In this document: in pieces, positions 1-10,973 of the stretch | Position numbering within the stretch: position 1 is the first letter of the stretch | Layout of the letters: each line of letters opens with the position of its first letter | From: Thozetella sp. PMI_491 | Lineage: Eukaryota > Ascomycota > Sordariomycetes > Chaetosphaeriales > Chaetosphaeriaceae | NCBI GenBank assembly: GCA_021432635.1 | Contig: MU270024.1 | Coordinates: forward strand, 124,001 to 188,000 | Reading direction: 5' to 3' | DNA length: 64,000 nt | Notes under the pieces: model-generated | Database searches by the model: none | What the model was told of the DNA's origin: nothing | Seen by the model: the letters and a program-made list of their open reading frames with translations, nothing else | Made by a program: the position numbers and the translations under genes

Positions 1-515
1 CCCAGTGGCGGTAGACTGGGTGTTGAAGCAGCCATCGACATGTTCCTTCGGCTGCACGGACAATCTCATATGATCGATCGTCCATCTCATCAAATGCGAG
101 TGACTTCAGGCAGTCTAGTATTGTCTGCTGCTTGTTTGAATATTTATCTGAAGAGTTATGCAAAGTTTTAGTATATGAATCGTATAGCTCCGTGTGCAGC
201 TTCCTCTAACAGTATTGGTTGCGAATTACCTACACCGTTTGGCAAAAGCGCTAACTCGTTGCCTAGATTCTCCGGCGAGATGCTTGAGCTTCTCCTTCAC
301 TATTACATACTCTTCCTGAGTCCTGCTGTCAGTCCCGCTGTCGAACTTGACAAGCCCGCTGTCGTTTGTATTAAAAGAGATGTTTTCTTCGTCAGCTGTC
401 ACTGTGATCGCTGTACTTTTTGCGGACCTCTGTGTGACCATGAGTATAACATAGTGGCGATTGGGTTAGGCTTAGGCCTCTTTCTCACTCCTTTTGCCCT
501 CTGCCCCCTCTCCCC

Positions 516-516
516 T

Positions 517-554
<38 letters not shown>

Positions 555-555
555 C
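516..555. repeat. (CA)n-(TA)n microsatellite
   Basis: A run of CA dinucleotides passes directly into a run of TA dinucleotides. CA followed by TA is the pattern expected if CpA sites on one side were mutated to TpA, but simple slippage explains it equally well. Confidence 0.9.
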
Positions 556-1299
556 GCTATAGTCACAGATAGAAGCATACAAATACTATAGCCACAGATA
601 GAAGTATAGCAGCATAGCCCTTAAGCTAGGCCAATACATATATATACTCTTATATAAAACTAGGATGCTCTTCCCTATAATAAAGGGATGAGATCTATTT
701 AACCCCCTCCCCTCCCCTCCTTCTCCCTCTTATTATATAGCTATATATTGAGCTGGGGGTAGTCAGTGGATTTTTCTTTTCGCCCAGCGTGGCCCTGGTA
801 CGGGAGGAACTGCATGGTGGATCCAGACCCTGGTCTGACCAGGCCATGCCAGCTCGATTTGTATAAGTAGTTAAAGGATGCCGTCCTACCTCAGGGAGGA
901 GGACCATCCCATCATCAATCAAGCGAGTCATCCATCAATCTATCCATTGCATCATCCAGATAGCAATCAACTTCATACACTCGTTTCCCTAGACAAGACC
1001 AACCACAAGACCACTCTGTGCGACCATTACGGGGCTTCGCCCCATTCCTACGTGTTCATCCTGCCCTGGTCAGAGCCCAGCACTCGTTGGATCTCGCATT
1101 GGCATGCCCTCTTCCACGTACCACTAGACTTACGCTGCTTCAACGGCCCTACCTACGAGCTGGATCGCAAGGTCGTGGTATTGGTTCCGCGCTGTGGCTA
1201 CTAGGCTACGGAGTGTATGGTGGTGGTGCTGTGTGTGGGTTGTTCCGCACGTGCTCTGCTTCCTGCTCCCCGTTCTCAATATTTCTAAAGCTAGAGGTA

Positions 1300-1950
1300 T
1301 ATATAAAGAGGAAGCTTCCTTATCTAGGATATATAGATAGACTACTTATAGCTGGCGAACTACTATAAGAAGGAAGGAGGTCCCTATAGTTAATAAATTA
1401 TAAGGAGGAAGTTTACTTGTCTATGATATATAAATAAATTATCTATAGTTAGTAAACTATAAAAAGAAAGTTTACTTATTTAAGACGTATAAATGAATTA
1501 CTTACTAACTATATATTATAAAAGCTAAAAATATATAAAGAGGAAGTTTATTTGTCTAAGATATATAAATAAATTACTTATAACTAGTAAACTATAAAGA
1601 GAAAGTTTACTTATTTAAGATATATAAATAGATTATTTATAACTAATAAATTATAAGGAAAAAGTTTACTTATCTAAGATATATAAATAAATTACCTTTT
1701 AGCTATATATTATAAAAGTTAAAAGTATATAAGAAGGAAGTTTATTTGTTTAAAATATATAAATAAACTATTTATAACTAATAAGCTATAAGGAGAAAGT
1801 TTACTTATTTAAAATATATAAATAAATTATTTATAACTAATAATACATTATAAAAGCTAGAAATATATAAGGAGAAAGCTCATCTATGTAAAATATATAA
1901 ATAAACTATTTATAGCTAGTAAATTATAAAGAGGATATTTACTTATTATA
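1300..1950. repeat. 59/76-bp AT-rich tandem array
   Basis: A unit beginning AGTTTACTTATTTAAG and ending in ATTATAAGGAGAA recurs about nine times. The landmark GTTTA falls at about 1411, 1470, 1546, 1605, 1664, 1740 and 1799, with weaker copies near 1879 and 1937. Spacings are 59, 76, 59, 59, 76, 59, then about 80 and 58. Two unit lengths therefore alternate, the long form carrying an extra segment with TATATTATAAAAGCTA. Copies differ mostly by C/T and G/A, as expected for RIP-type decay. No coding potential is visible. Confidence 0.8.
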
Positions 1951-2339
1951 AGTAATAAATGTCGTAAGGTCTGGTGGATCGCAGCCAGGACCGGATCCTC
2001 GACGAGAGCTTCGTGCGGGGATCTGTATGAGGATATCAAGCAGGGAGGTAAACTGCTCGATTGTGGAGTCAATTGTGGCCGTACGAGGATGAGATATAGC
2101 CCGTTGTAATAGGCTGATCGTCAGGATCACAATGGTGGTCAAGGCGTCAGGATTGATCAAGATTTGAGAGTACAAGCGTAAATAGTATGGGAACGAGCAA
2201 GTGGAACGTAGCGTATTGTATTGGAACAGCATGCGTGCTTGACTATATGCCCACATGTGTGGGGATGTGGTCAACTATATAGGTTTGGCTACGGTCGAGG
2301 CTAATGGATAGTAAGGTATGGTACGGATACGTGCATACG

Positions 2340-2416
2340 GCTTAGTTGGTTAGCCGTCGTAACGGGGCTTGTAAGCAACCGTAAGGTTGAGGGTTCAACT
2401 CCCACTGAGGTCAACA
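2340..2416 (+). other. tRNA-like relic or SINE head
   Basis: The segment contains an A-box-like block (TAGTTGGTTAGCCG, about 2343-2356) and, about 40 nt on, GGTTCAACTCCC, one change from the pol III B-box consensus. Between them AACC-GTAA-GGTT would form a small extra stem, and CTTAGT near the 5' end can pair with ACTGAG at the 3' end. A complete cloverleaf does not form: the T stem has a mismatch and the anticodon stem pairs poorly. I read it as a decayed tRNA gene or the tRNA-derived head of a short interspersed element, not a working tRNA. Confidence 0.3.
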
Positions 2417-2544
2417 TTATATTGATCTCTAGTATGGAGCTTTTATATAGGGAGCTTTATATGTGATGGCGTGGCAACCCAACAGTATCTGCTAGCTAGG
2501 CAGTCTGTTGAATATAACTACTGTATTTAGCTCTGGACTCTTAT

Positions 2545-2710
2545 AGGCTGGATTATTGGCAACTAGCCCTCTTACTGGCTAGCTGGATCGCTGGCAACTA
2601 GCCCTCTTACTGGCTAGCTGGATTAGCTAGCTGGATCACTAGCAACTAGCCCTTTTATTAGCCAGCTAGATCGCTGGCCGGATCGCTGGCAGCTGGCACG
2701 CTTGCTGGCA
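2545..2710. repeat. Tandem CTAGCTGGATCGCTGGC-type repeat
   Basis: The phrase GGCAACTAGCCCTCTTACTG starts at 2558 and again at 2593 (35-bp period). A third, diverged copy starts near 2641 after a 13-bp insertion of the same CTAGCTGGAT vocabulary. The end of the array degenerates into CTGGCCGGATCGCTGGCAGC. It is short and imperfect, with no coding content. Confidence 0.75.
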
Positions 2711-5532
2711 AGGTTGCACGCGAGCGAGCACAGCAGCGCGCCAGCTGTTCATCCAGGCCATTTAGACATGCCCTTGGTACGGTCCCCCTGTTGGATGTAT
2801 AGCCAACTTAGGTGTAATATGTAAGTCGTCAGGTATGAGACGCCGACCGAATCGATAGGTCGCCCGGTACGTGGCGTTGCCTGCGCCTAAGTACTGAACA
2901 TCTTGAAGTGTGGAGACAATACTGTCTGAACTGAGGTTTCACTCTGTATGAAAAAATGACAGGGGGTTTTGTAACACCGACCCCTATACGGAGTAGGCTT
3001 CGGTAGTATAGTAGACTCCATGTTTGCGTAATTGATTACGAAGCGCTGTGGCTGCAGCTGCCTGCAATCCCTGTAAGTCGGGGCCCGTCTGATAGATCAA
3101 TCACTAAATTTATTTCGGTCAGTGGCGTGAACTTTCATTGCCCTTTCATCAAGCGTAGTTATTTGTGATTTTAAGTCTACCTAACTTGTACCTAGAGTCA
3201 GTTTTGATTTCGACTAAGCTTGGAACCAGTTTTAACTAGGAACGCTCGAATAATTTCCACAGGCGATGCTGCCGCTGATGCCAAGAGCTGTATTGGACGC
3301 ACTAAGATAGCGGCGGCGCTTGGAGGACGCGCAGTCGCCAAACGTTATCTATCTCCTTTACACTACGCCGCCGCACGAGGCCCGCCCGGTGGGCGAAGAT
3401 GCATTCGAATTCTCGGGTGGGAACGGTCCCATTGCCGTCGTGTGAAAAACACGGCGCAAACTCTTTCCGCAGATGCACGCCATGCCAAGTATTCGAGGCC
3501 AGGTTGTCGATATCCTTGTCAACATGCTCCAGATTGACGTGCGCAAACGATGGTCAGCGACGGAGTGTCTACAATAGGCGTTCCGGAATGGGCTATTGAA
3601 AAGGGGCGCCGATAACCTTGCTGTCTGCGTAGACAACCCTAACTTGCCAACGAGAGGGGAGGAGAGCGAGGGGACACCAGGGGGTGGCTCACGACCGTCA
3701 GAGCTCGATCCCAACGCTACTATTATACTTGGGTCCGTAGATTGAGGCGGGACCATGGCATGTAGAAGGCTTAAATATCATATTAACCAAGTCTCTTGTT
3801 GAGATGCACTAGCAATCAGGAAGCTCGGTGTTTGACATTCTTGGGGAAATCTTGATGTGAACGCGAACACGATGGAAGCCCAACTCCATGTACGGAGACA
3901 CTGCTCTGACTCTCTCGCATCTAGCCCAAAGGCAAGTCGCACCATCTCGTACACTAGACCTTCGTCTACCTGCGTTGAGCGGCCCAGGTTGACAAAGCAT
4001 GCATATATTCTGGATGCCGGGCTGTCTCGAGCGCGAGAAATGATTCTCCGAGGGGTCGCCCTTGTCTCTTGAGGCATTCCTCGGTGTCTTGAATACTTTG
4101 CCTCTAGAGGTTCCGGGCAGCCTCCTACCGCGAGACATTGCTGTAGGCGCGGTGGTTGGGATTTTGAAGGATTTCCCTGACCTTGGTACCCGACATCTGT
4201 AGTAGATCCACATCAGATTTCCCAGCCAATTTGGCATATTTCGTGCGGCGTGGATTGCCCTAAACAGCCTTTTCTCCAACAATTAATTACGTACGAAAAT
4301 GAGACACTGTCAGCCCTAGTCGAATCATACTGTATCCCTGTTCGTTGCTACGTTGTAGACTTCGCAGCCTTGACACGCAACCTCTGACGCGTTACTCCTG
4401 CGAGCTTACAAACCGCCGTGATGTGATGGCCACCGTGATGAGCGATGAACGATAAATAAAAAATAAAAACTAGGGATCAGACCAGGGTCTGACGAGGCCA
4501 CCAAGCCTATTTTGGTAGCGATTTTGACCCTCTCTGCCCGGCACGTTCCGTCAGCTTCCTGTGCGAGTTATGCAATGTATCCTGATCCTGGTCGGTCTCG
4601 GAGGAGCCCATTCTGACTCGGAACAGCTCGATAAGGCCTAGAGGGCCAGTTTTACCAGCAAAACGCTCATCACGGCGAGAGATCCCAGCCAGCTGCTCGA
4701 GGGAGCTGTTTGTATGGCGATCCGCCGTGATGGGCGCTTTTGCTGTTGCACGTGATATCCAGACCATCCCACCCCCAGTATCGCCAGTATGGCCGTTGTA
4801 CGGCTTACAAAGTCTTGCAAGAGGACCCTATTCGCTGCTGCCGTCGGTGCAGCACTCCTCCATTCGTATAGTGATCGCCAGCGAATCCCAGGGCCTCGGC
4901 ATCGCCAGAGTATCCATCCAGGGGGGCCACGGTCACGCTGTCCTCCGTCAGATCCACGGCAGTATCCATACTAGGCGGCTCAAAATCAGGGGCAAAACAC
5001 CACGTAAAAAGATCGTGAGATTGGTGGCAATGAGTATCTGGAAGCTTTATTACTACGCTATCTAGGCCAGTCTGTCCGCAGATAGGGACCAGGAATGCTT
5101 TCCCGAGGTAGAACCATATGGAATAGCGCCTACAGGGGCCCAGCCAGTACATCGAGCCACCCTGGCCATCACATCACGGCGGTTTGTGGATCACACCCTA
5201 AAGGGGTTTACAGTATAAAACTGTGTCGGTACCCGATCGGACTTCTCGGAAGGATTGAACACCTTGCCCGTACTAGCCACAGCTCACATAAGCATAGGAT
5301 AGAACCTGAATGAATGCGTGATGGGCCGGGCTGATACCCAGTATGCATCTATGCTACCAGATTACTTAAACTACGCATTCCATCTATTATGCTCGCCGTG
5401 TTCTACTTTGATCACTATATCTTGCACGTTTACCTTAACTTTGCCAGTTTACTTGGCAACAGTTCTATTAGATGGAACTTGGGGGAACATCGTGATTCGA
5501 TCGAAGCTCAAAGCCCTCTGGTAATCTCCGCC

Positions 5533-6642
5533 ATGTACTTCCCTCTTCAGCTGCTTCTTCTCTCGCTCGTAAGCGCCGCCTCTCTACCCGGCTCGGATGG
5601 TCCCTATAGTGTTGGCTTCTCCCAGTACATCATCCCACATACTACTTCTAATGATCCTACTCCTGGGCCGGGCAACGCGCTACTCGGCAATCTCTACTAC
5701 CCAACGCGCGATACCAACAATTCGTCACCTGTGCCATACATCGATCCACAAAGCGCGATAATCTGGGGCGATGCGCTCAATCTCCCTAGGGGCTTATTAG
5801 GCAATCTAACAACCGACCTACACGGTAATGCAAGTTTCCTGGACGCCCCAACCGGGCACTCAACGGTTCTATTCTCCCCAGCCGCCGGCTTCAACGCTTG
5901 GATGTACTATGGACTGCTGGCAAACCTGGCATCGCATGGCTATACAGTTGTCGCTATCGAGCATCCTGGTGAGCCGCCGGTGGTGCGCTGGCCTAACGGG
6001 ACCGATACCATCGGGTTAAACATTGATGTTGACTTCACCCCGACCCTGACGCGCGAGGTTCACGAGTTCCGTGTAGCCGATCTAGCGGCCGTATTGGCTT
6101 GGTTTCCCACGCTCGTGCGCGAGACCCACGCTCCTTTCGACACGTCAAAGTTCCTTGCACTAGGTCACAGCATAGGAGGCTCGGCCGCGATCACCTTCGC
6201 CCCTTACCATCAAGAGGTGGGAGCCGCGGTGAATCTCGATGGCGGGTTCTCTCAGAACCAAACTGTCGTGACCGACGTCAAGCGGCCGGTCTTCCTCATG
6301 AGCAGCATCAATCATACAGTACAGGGCGACCCGTCATGGGCTAGATTCCAGGAGCATCAGACTGGCTGGTGGGAGGACATAGCGATCTATGGCTCTGGGC
6401 ATCTGGACTACTGTGACGTCGCGATGTGGAACGAAGCATTAGGGTTAGCCCCTCTTGTTCAGGAACAGTTCGGCCCGGTAGGCGGGCCGAGGACGACGCA
6501 GATCGCACGAAAGTACGTTGGCGATTTCTTCGGATGGATAGAGGGGAGAGGAAAGGGTGTAATCGCGTCGCCGAGTTTGGAATGGAGGGAGGCTGTTTAT
6601 GTCGACGGGAGCGACTTCATAGACGGGTATTTGAAAGAGTAG
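5533..6642 (+). CDS. Secreted alpha/beta hydrolase, PAF-acetylhydrolase-like
   Basis: The predicted protein has 369 residues and no introns. I chose the ATG at 5533 because it begins a clear signal peptide (MYFPLQLLLLSLVSAASLPG); the open frame extends upstream but the added residues look non-coding. The nucleophile elbow GHSIGG is at about residues 211-216 (Ser213). An oxyanion-side motif SPAAGFNAW lies near 115-123, a likely catalytic Asp is in NLDGG near 236, and a likely His is in GSGHLDYCD near 290. This layout matches the plasma/type II platelet-activating-factor acetylhydrolase family, which hydrolyses short acyl groups from phospholipids or, in fungi, other small esters. Several N-X-S/T sequons fit secretion. 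The true substrate cannot be read from sequence, and a general secreted esterase or lipase is the alternative. The gene stands alone between gene-poor stretches. Confidence 0.8.
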   Translation: MYFPLQLLLLSLVSAASLPGSDGPYSVGFSQYIIPHTTSNDPTPGPGNALLGNLYYPTRDTNNSSPVPYIDPQSAIIWGDALNLPRGLLGNLTTDLHGNASFLDAPTGHSTVLFSPAAGFNAWMYYGLLANLASHGYTVVAIEHPGEPPVVRWPNGTDTIGLNIDVDFTPTLTREVHEFRVADLAAVLAWFPTLVRETHAPFDTSKFLALGHSIGGSAAITFAPYHQEVGAAVNLDGGFSQNQTVVTDVKRPVFLMSSINHTVQGDPSWARFQEHQTGWWEDIAIYGSGHLDYCDVAMWNEALGLAPLVQEQFGPVGGPRTTQIARKYVGDFFGWIEGRGKGVIASPSLEWREAVYVDGSDFIDGYLKE

Positions 6643-7390
6643 AAAGGTTAAGAAGAGACTCCAGTGGAATTCGCAGAACCATGTCACAAGTAGATCCCAA
6701 AAGAGTATAACCCATACAGAACTGGGTAGCATATCTGTTTTGACGTAATTTAATGTTGGTGACCTCATTGGCGAGAAGCTTCCGTGGTTGGAGGCAAGGA
6801 GGGCTCGACGGAGCACACATCCTACACTGTATTGCCGTTCGAAAGTCTATTATGGGACGACTCTACGCCATGGTGACAGACTACAGGCGACCGGGGCTTG
6901 GATGGGAGAATCGGTCTTGGGCCATGACTTGGCATGGACGGTCCAGTTGCTAGCTAGCTAAGAACAGGGAAAAGCAGTAGGCCAGTCGGAGGATGCGAAA
7001 GATATTCGTACTAACCAGGTTCGTAGATTCCGTATCCAGTGTCTATTTAGTGGGGCGATGCAGGAGTGGGGGTCCCGGTTTCTTGATTCGGATCCAGAAT
7101 CTCACTACACGCTCCGGCCAAGGTATATATTGCTCGGCCTGAGCAAGATCGCCTGACACGACTAGACAGATGCGCTCCCGAAAAATAAAGCACGGAATGA
7201 ATCGTCGGGTTTGCATAGCGATGGAAAACTTTGTACAGAGTCTGGTTAGGCCGGATGCTCAAGCGTTCTTGGCCGGGCACTGCGAACGGCTTTTCGAAAT
7301 TTGCCTGTTGTTATTGCAAATGACAACTATACCGGCCGGCACCATATGTACGGATAATTGTATACGTGAAGCTTTTAAAAACCTAACGGC

Positions 7391-7705
7391 ATGATCGCGG
7401 CGGGCGTTGTCTTCCAGAGGCTTGCTTGTTTTCGACTCTCACAAACCATGACTGCTCTCGAACGCATCATAGAGAACGATGAACAGAATAGCCGGATACA
7501 ACTGCAGAAGGGCCGTGACAATTCTAGCGTCGCTATTGATGTATATCTCCAAGCCCCAGGGACTCAATCAGGCGAGAGATATCACATAAACAAAGGGTTG
7601 CGTATTGCCAAACGTTGGGTCGGCCTGGCAGGTTCATACCCACTATTGCTGATTATCTATGCAGACCAAGCTGAAAACAATATGTACGTACTCTTTGCAT
7701 CTTAG
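7391..7705 (+). pseudogene. Possible relic of an unknown fungal gene
   Basis: The 104-codon frame has a composition that looks like real protein, especially the charged stretch ERIIENDEQNSRIQLQKGRD followed by a hydrophobic segment near the C-terminus (LAGSYPLLLIIY). A plausible intron follows it: donor gtacgt, a CACTAAC branch-like site, and acceptor AAAG at about 7735-7738. The frame after the junction runs into a stop after roughly 35 codons and loses protein character. I do not recognise the family. The best reading is the surviving middle exon of a decayed gene; a short spurious frame is the alternative. Confidence 0.25.
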
Positions 7706-8589
7706 TTACTCTCGCACACTAACCGCCTCAAAGTCGAAGGTTTTCAGTGAGTAATACAGTATTGAAAACTCTCGCAATGTGTATATATGCAATCCCATGC
7801 CGGCTTCGGAGAAGGCGGGAGGTTATATATTCCCGCTGACGAAGGAGAAGAGGATGCTGGACCAGGCGCTTCGCAATATTGATTCTTTTTCTGCGCCAGC
7901 CATAGTTCTTGTGCGAGGCCATCGCTGTATAACAATCTCAACTGTTTCCTTGGATGAATGCACCGGACGAAGCTGGGGTCGAACGCGGCACTGCTCGCGT
8001 TGCGGCGTGTCGGCCCAGTCATGATACGCGGAGCCCTGTCCTCGCCCCACTATGAGCTGTAACGAATCACTGGCTCGAGCGACCGAGGTCCGCTAACCAT
8101 CGCGACAAGTCGAGCATCTGCAGACTGACGCGGCCTTTGCGATTGGATTCAGGCGCAGCCGGCACGGCTTGCCTGGGACTCGTGCGGTCAGCGAGGCAGT
8201 GCATGTGGGAAAAGCCGGCGGCTCTGGGGACGCTACAAACATCATGCAAGAAGGGCATTTTTTCCTGCGACTCAACGAACCGCGCTTTCCACCCTCCTCC
8301 TGTCGCTATGTCCCGAGCCATTCCGCCCCTACATAGACCCTTCTATAAACGGAGCGGTATTCAAAACCAGTCCGAATGGATATACTTATCACGAGCTGGG
8401 ATTCAAGTGGGTCAGCGAAGCATTCGACCCTGCAACAGGTCCCTGCAACAGTTGGGCCATGTCATAGCCGTACAAGGCCCCTTATCGTCGTGGCAATACA
8501 CTCTGAAAAAGCATCCATCCAGCTCTGGGTTAGGCATGATTTAACTGCATTAGTTTGCTTCTGTTTCATATTCCGGTAGTAATTAGTGT

Positions 8590-9270
8590 ATAGTTTACTT
8601 GACGTAGGACCAAATAGTCAGGTGTTTAGATAAAGGTGATATAGCTGCTTCATCTCTATATCTTTTATACACTGATACTTCGCTCTTTTTTTTTTTTTTA
8701 CTTACACAACCTAATAAGAACCCTACCACAGTACTAGCTCTACTGCTAATTTTAGGGAGATTATACACTGTATCTTAGTATATATTCTCCTAAGAAAGAG
8801 GATGCACTTTCTCAGTGGGCTACTAATTAAATTCCTTTTTTCAGGGAAAGAAGTAGGGCAGGCTAAAAGAGTGAGTTATTTTATAGGGAGTAAATTTTCT
8901 AAAAGTAGTATAGAGAAAAAGAGTAGATTATTTTACTAGAAGTATTTATATCTCTTTTTAGACCTATTTTATAAGGGGAGTAAATTTTTCTAGATTCTCT
9001 CTTTATAATATATAGCTAAAGGTAAACTAATACTAGCTATACTTATATACTAATAAAAAACTACCCTTATCTAATAGCTTATTTAAATCCTAAAGAGAAA
9101 AGCCTTATATACCCTTTTTTCCCCTTTTTTCTCTTTTAAAGAAGAGAGAAGAGTTTATATCTTAAGGAATTTTATATTTTTATTATTTAAATCTATAAGT
9201 AATAATTATAAAAAAAAATATCAATATATTTATCTTGTAAATTTTTAATTTTCTTTGATAAAAAATATTT
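8590..9270. repeat. AT-rich island (RIP-like)
   Basis: Composition becomes strongly A+T with many TAG, CTA and TTTATA words and long T and A runs, unlike the flanks. No open frame survives. The texture is the same as in the 18.5-39.5 kb block, so I read it as a small patch of mutated repeat lying directly against the degraded NTPase-like gene. Confidence 0.6.
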
Positions 9271-9271
9271 A

Positions 9272-10973
9272 GCTTGTACACTGTCTCTTGTATTTGTCGT
9301 CCTGTTTCCGATCTAGCTCCCGCTGCTGGACATTTCATTGACCCGGTGATGGTTATATCCGGCACCGCCCTCAACCACTGGCGGCCGCTGTGGGGTATCC
9401 TTTGGCCGGCGGGGATACTTGAAGCTTGGCAGCATGGACGGTGGCGACGAGCCGCAGACAGCCGCCACTAGGCTAAACTCTCTTGCCTACCGGACGCCGT
9501 CTACGACAAGCCTAATAGGGAGCTTGTCCCGCTCTTTTTATGGAAGATTTCTTTCTTGGTCGACAATCTTTCTTGACATTCTCTTCCCCATCAGGGAGGC
9601 TCCAAAGGACGAAGCAGACCTGCTGAATCACATTCAGAACTCGGCTGAGCAGGCAGGGCGTTTAGCCATTGACGTCTTGGAGGATCGGATTGACAGGATG
9701 GATAGCGATCGGAATCTACCTCGTCATTTGGACCAGCTTCTCAAGATGGGAATTAGATCTCATATCCGGTCCATTTGCACCGCCTTCCCGCCCGAAAACA
9801 TTGATTATTTCATCACCAACGGATTCGCTCTTGTCGTCCCGTCACCGAATGGACCCAATAAATACATGCTGAAAGAGCCTCTCGCGGCACAATCGGTCAT
9901 GAGCTGGCTCTACAAGCATCCATACCGTTATCAGAGGATTCTTGGTGAGATGCTTCTTGCTACACAGGACGATCGAAGCGGCTCAGCTTTTGGCTACATC
10001 TCGGAAGTCTACTTTGCTGCGGGAAGCCTCTTTCCCTTTAGACACCTATTAGCTGCTTCTGGTTAATATTCCATCTGTACTTCCCCGCATATACTAACTA
10101 CAGGAGGTTTTCGATCGATCCTTGGGGCAATTTGCTGTGCTAGACCCGAACCCACAGCCTCGCAGGACGAATCTTTTGCAGGCGTTGGAAAAAGCTATGT
10201 GCCTTCAATGAGCCAGACGGGACGAAACGGGTGAAAGAACTCGGAAGCGTCCTCGAATTAGCGGACTACGTGCTACCCCAGCCGTTACGTCAGACCTATA
10301 GTTATGATCGCAATAAGGTTGATGGTGTTTCTTTGATGGTGGTGTGGGCAGAGGAATATGCCAAAACCGGCCCAGAGAACACGGAAAGCTTCCTGTTTCC
10401 CGAAAATACAGCCGGTCCCGACTTGCTCTTTGTCCTCAGAAGGTCAAATACGGCGCATACAGCCCTAGGAGGTTCTCAAGGTGCCGCACCCCCAAGCCAG
10501 ATCCTCGTCGCTGTCCAGGTACGTACCATGCCAGCTTCTTTCTCCCTTCATCATTCTGCATATAATCGCCAGTAGATATTCCCTGCACGGATGATCGAGG
10601 AGCTAACTGCGACCCATGATTAAAACCGGCGACGTCAGCCTCACGGAAGCTATGAATGCGCTACGGCCAAAAGGTTGGTATAAACTAAATGAGGCTCGCA
10701 AGTCTAACGAACTAGACGATATTGAGAACCACGAGTCTCCGGTCTTCGTTTCCCATCTGGGGAACATACCCATCGTTCTTATCCTGCTATGCACAGACAA
10801 GTCGATTAAAGACCGGAAGCAACTTTGTCGAAAGCCGCGGCTGTAGCATGGATGAAAACCATTATTATTGCTATTTAGACGTGAATGATGTAAAGGATAT
10901 GTGGGGTGAGGAATTTGTGAGTGCTGCATGTGCCATCAAGGGAAATGAAAAGCTGCTTGCTCCTGAGTTATAG
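9272..10973 (+). pseudogene. Frameshifted relic resembling CRN-type NTPase/nuclease proteins
   Basis: Protein-like blocks occur in successive, incompatible frames. They are a fragment with VISGTAL (about 9350), a 215-codon block at 9419-10066 ending near KEPLAAQSVMSWLYKHPYRY and YISEVYF, a 114-codon block at 10231-10575 with AGPDLLFVLR and ILVAVQV, and fragments to 10973. A strand-like D followed downstream by Q-x-K/R is reminiscent of PD-(D/E)xK nuclease cores that follow P-loop NTPase modules in fungal Crinkler-type proteins. That family assignment is from memory of its general style and is tentative. Some breaks could be introns (GTTAAT with TACTAAC at 10064-10104; GTACGT at about 10519), but stops and frame changes at about 10200, 10612 and 10810 cannot all be spliced away. 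The N-terminal part is missing, and AT-rich sequence starts just upstream. Confidence 0.5.

Larger units (their letters stand above)
1..5532. other. Gene-poor left end
   Basis: I see no convincing protein-coding gene here. The open frames are short, overlap on both strands and lack domain-like composition. The stretch holds a CA/TA microsatellite near 516-555, a tandem array near 1300-1950, a tRNA-like relic near 2340-2416, a GC-richer tandem repeat near 2545-2710, and a motif of about 26 bp present at 821-846 and again at 4474-4500. The rest is normal-composition sequence in which I recognise nothing. Confidence 0.6.
6643..9271. other. Intergenic, decayed sequence
   Basis: No intact gene is visible. 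The part up to about 8580 has normal composition and holds one protein-like fragment (7391-7705). From about 8590 composition drops sharply into an AT-rich island that runs to the start of the degraded NTPase-like gene. Confidence 0.55.

Noticed and set aside
5389-5532. Longer N-terminus for the PAF-acetylhydrolase-like protein
   Set aside because: The 48 extra residues look non-coding, and the internal ATG at 5533 starts a clean signal peptide.
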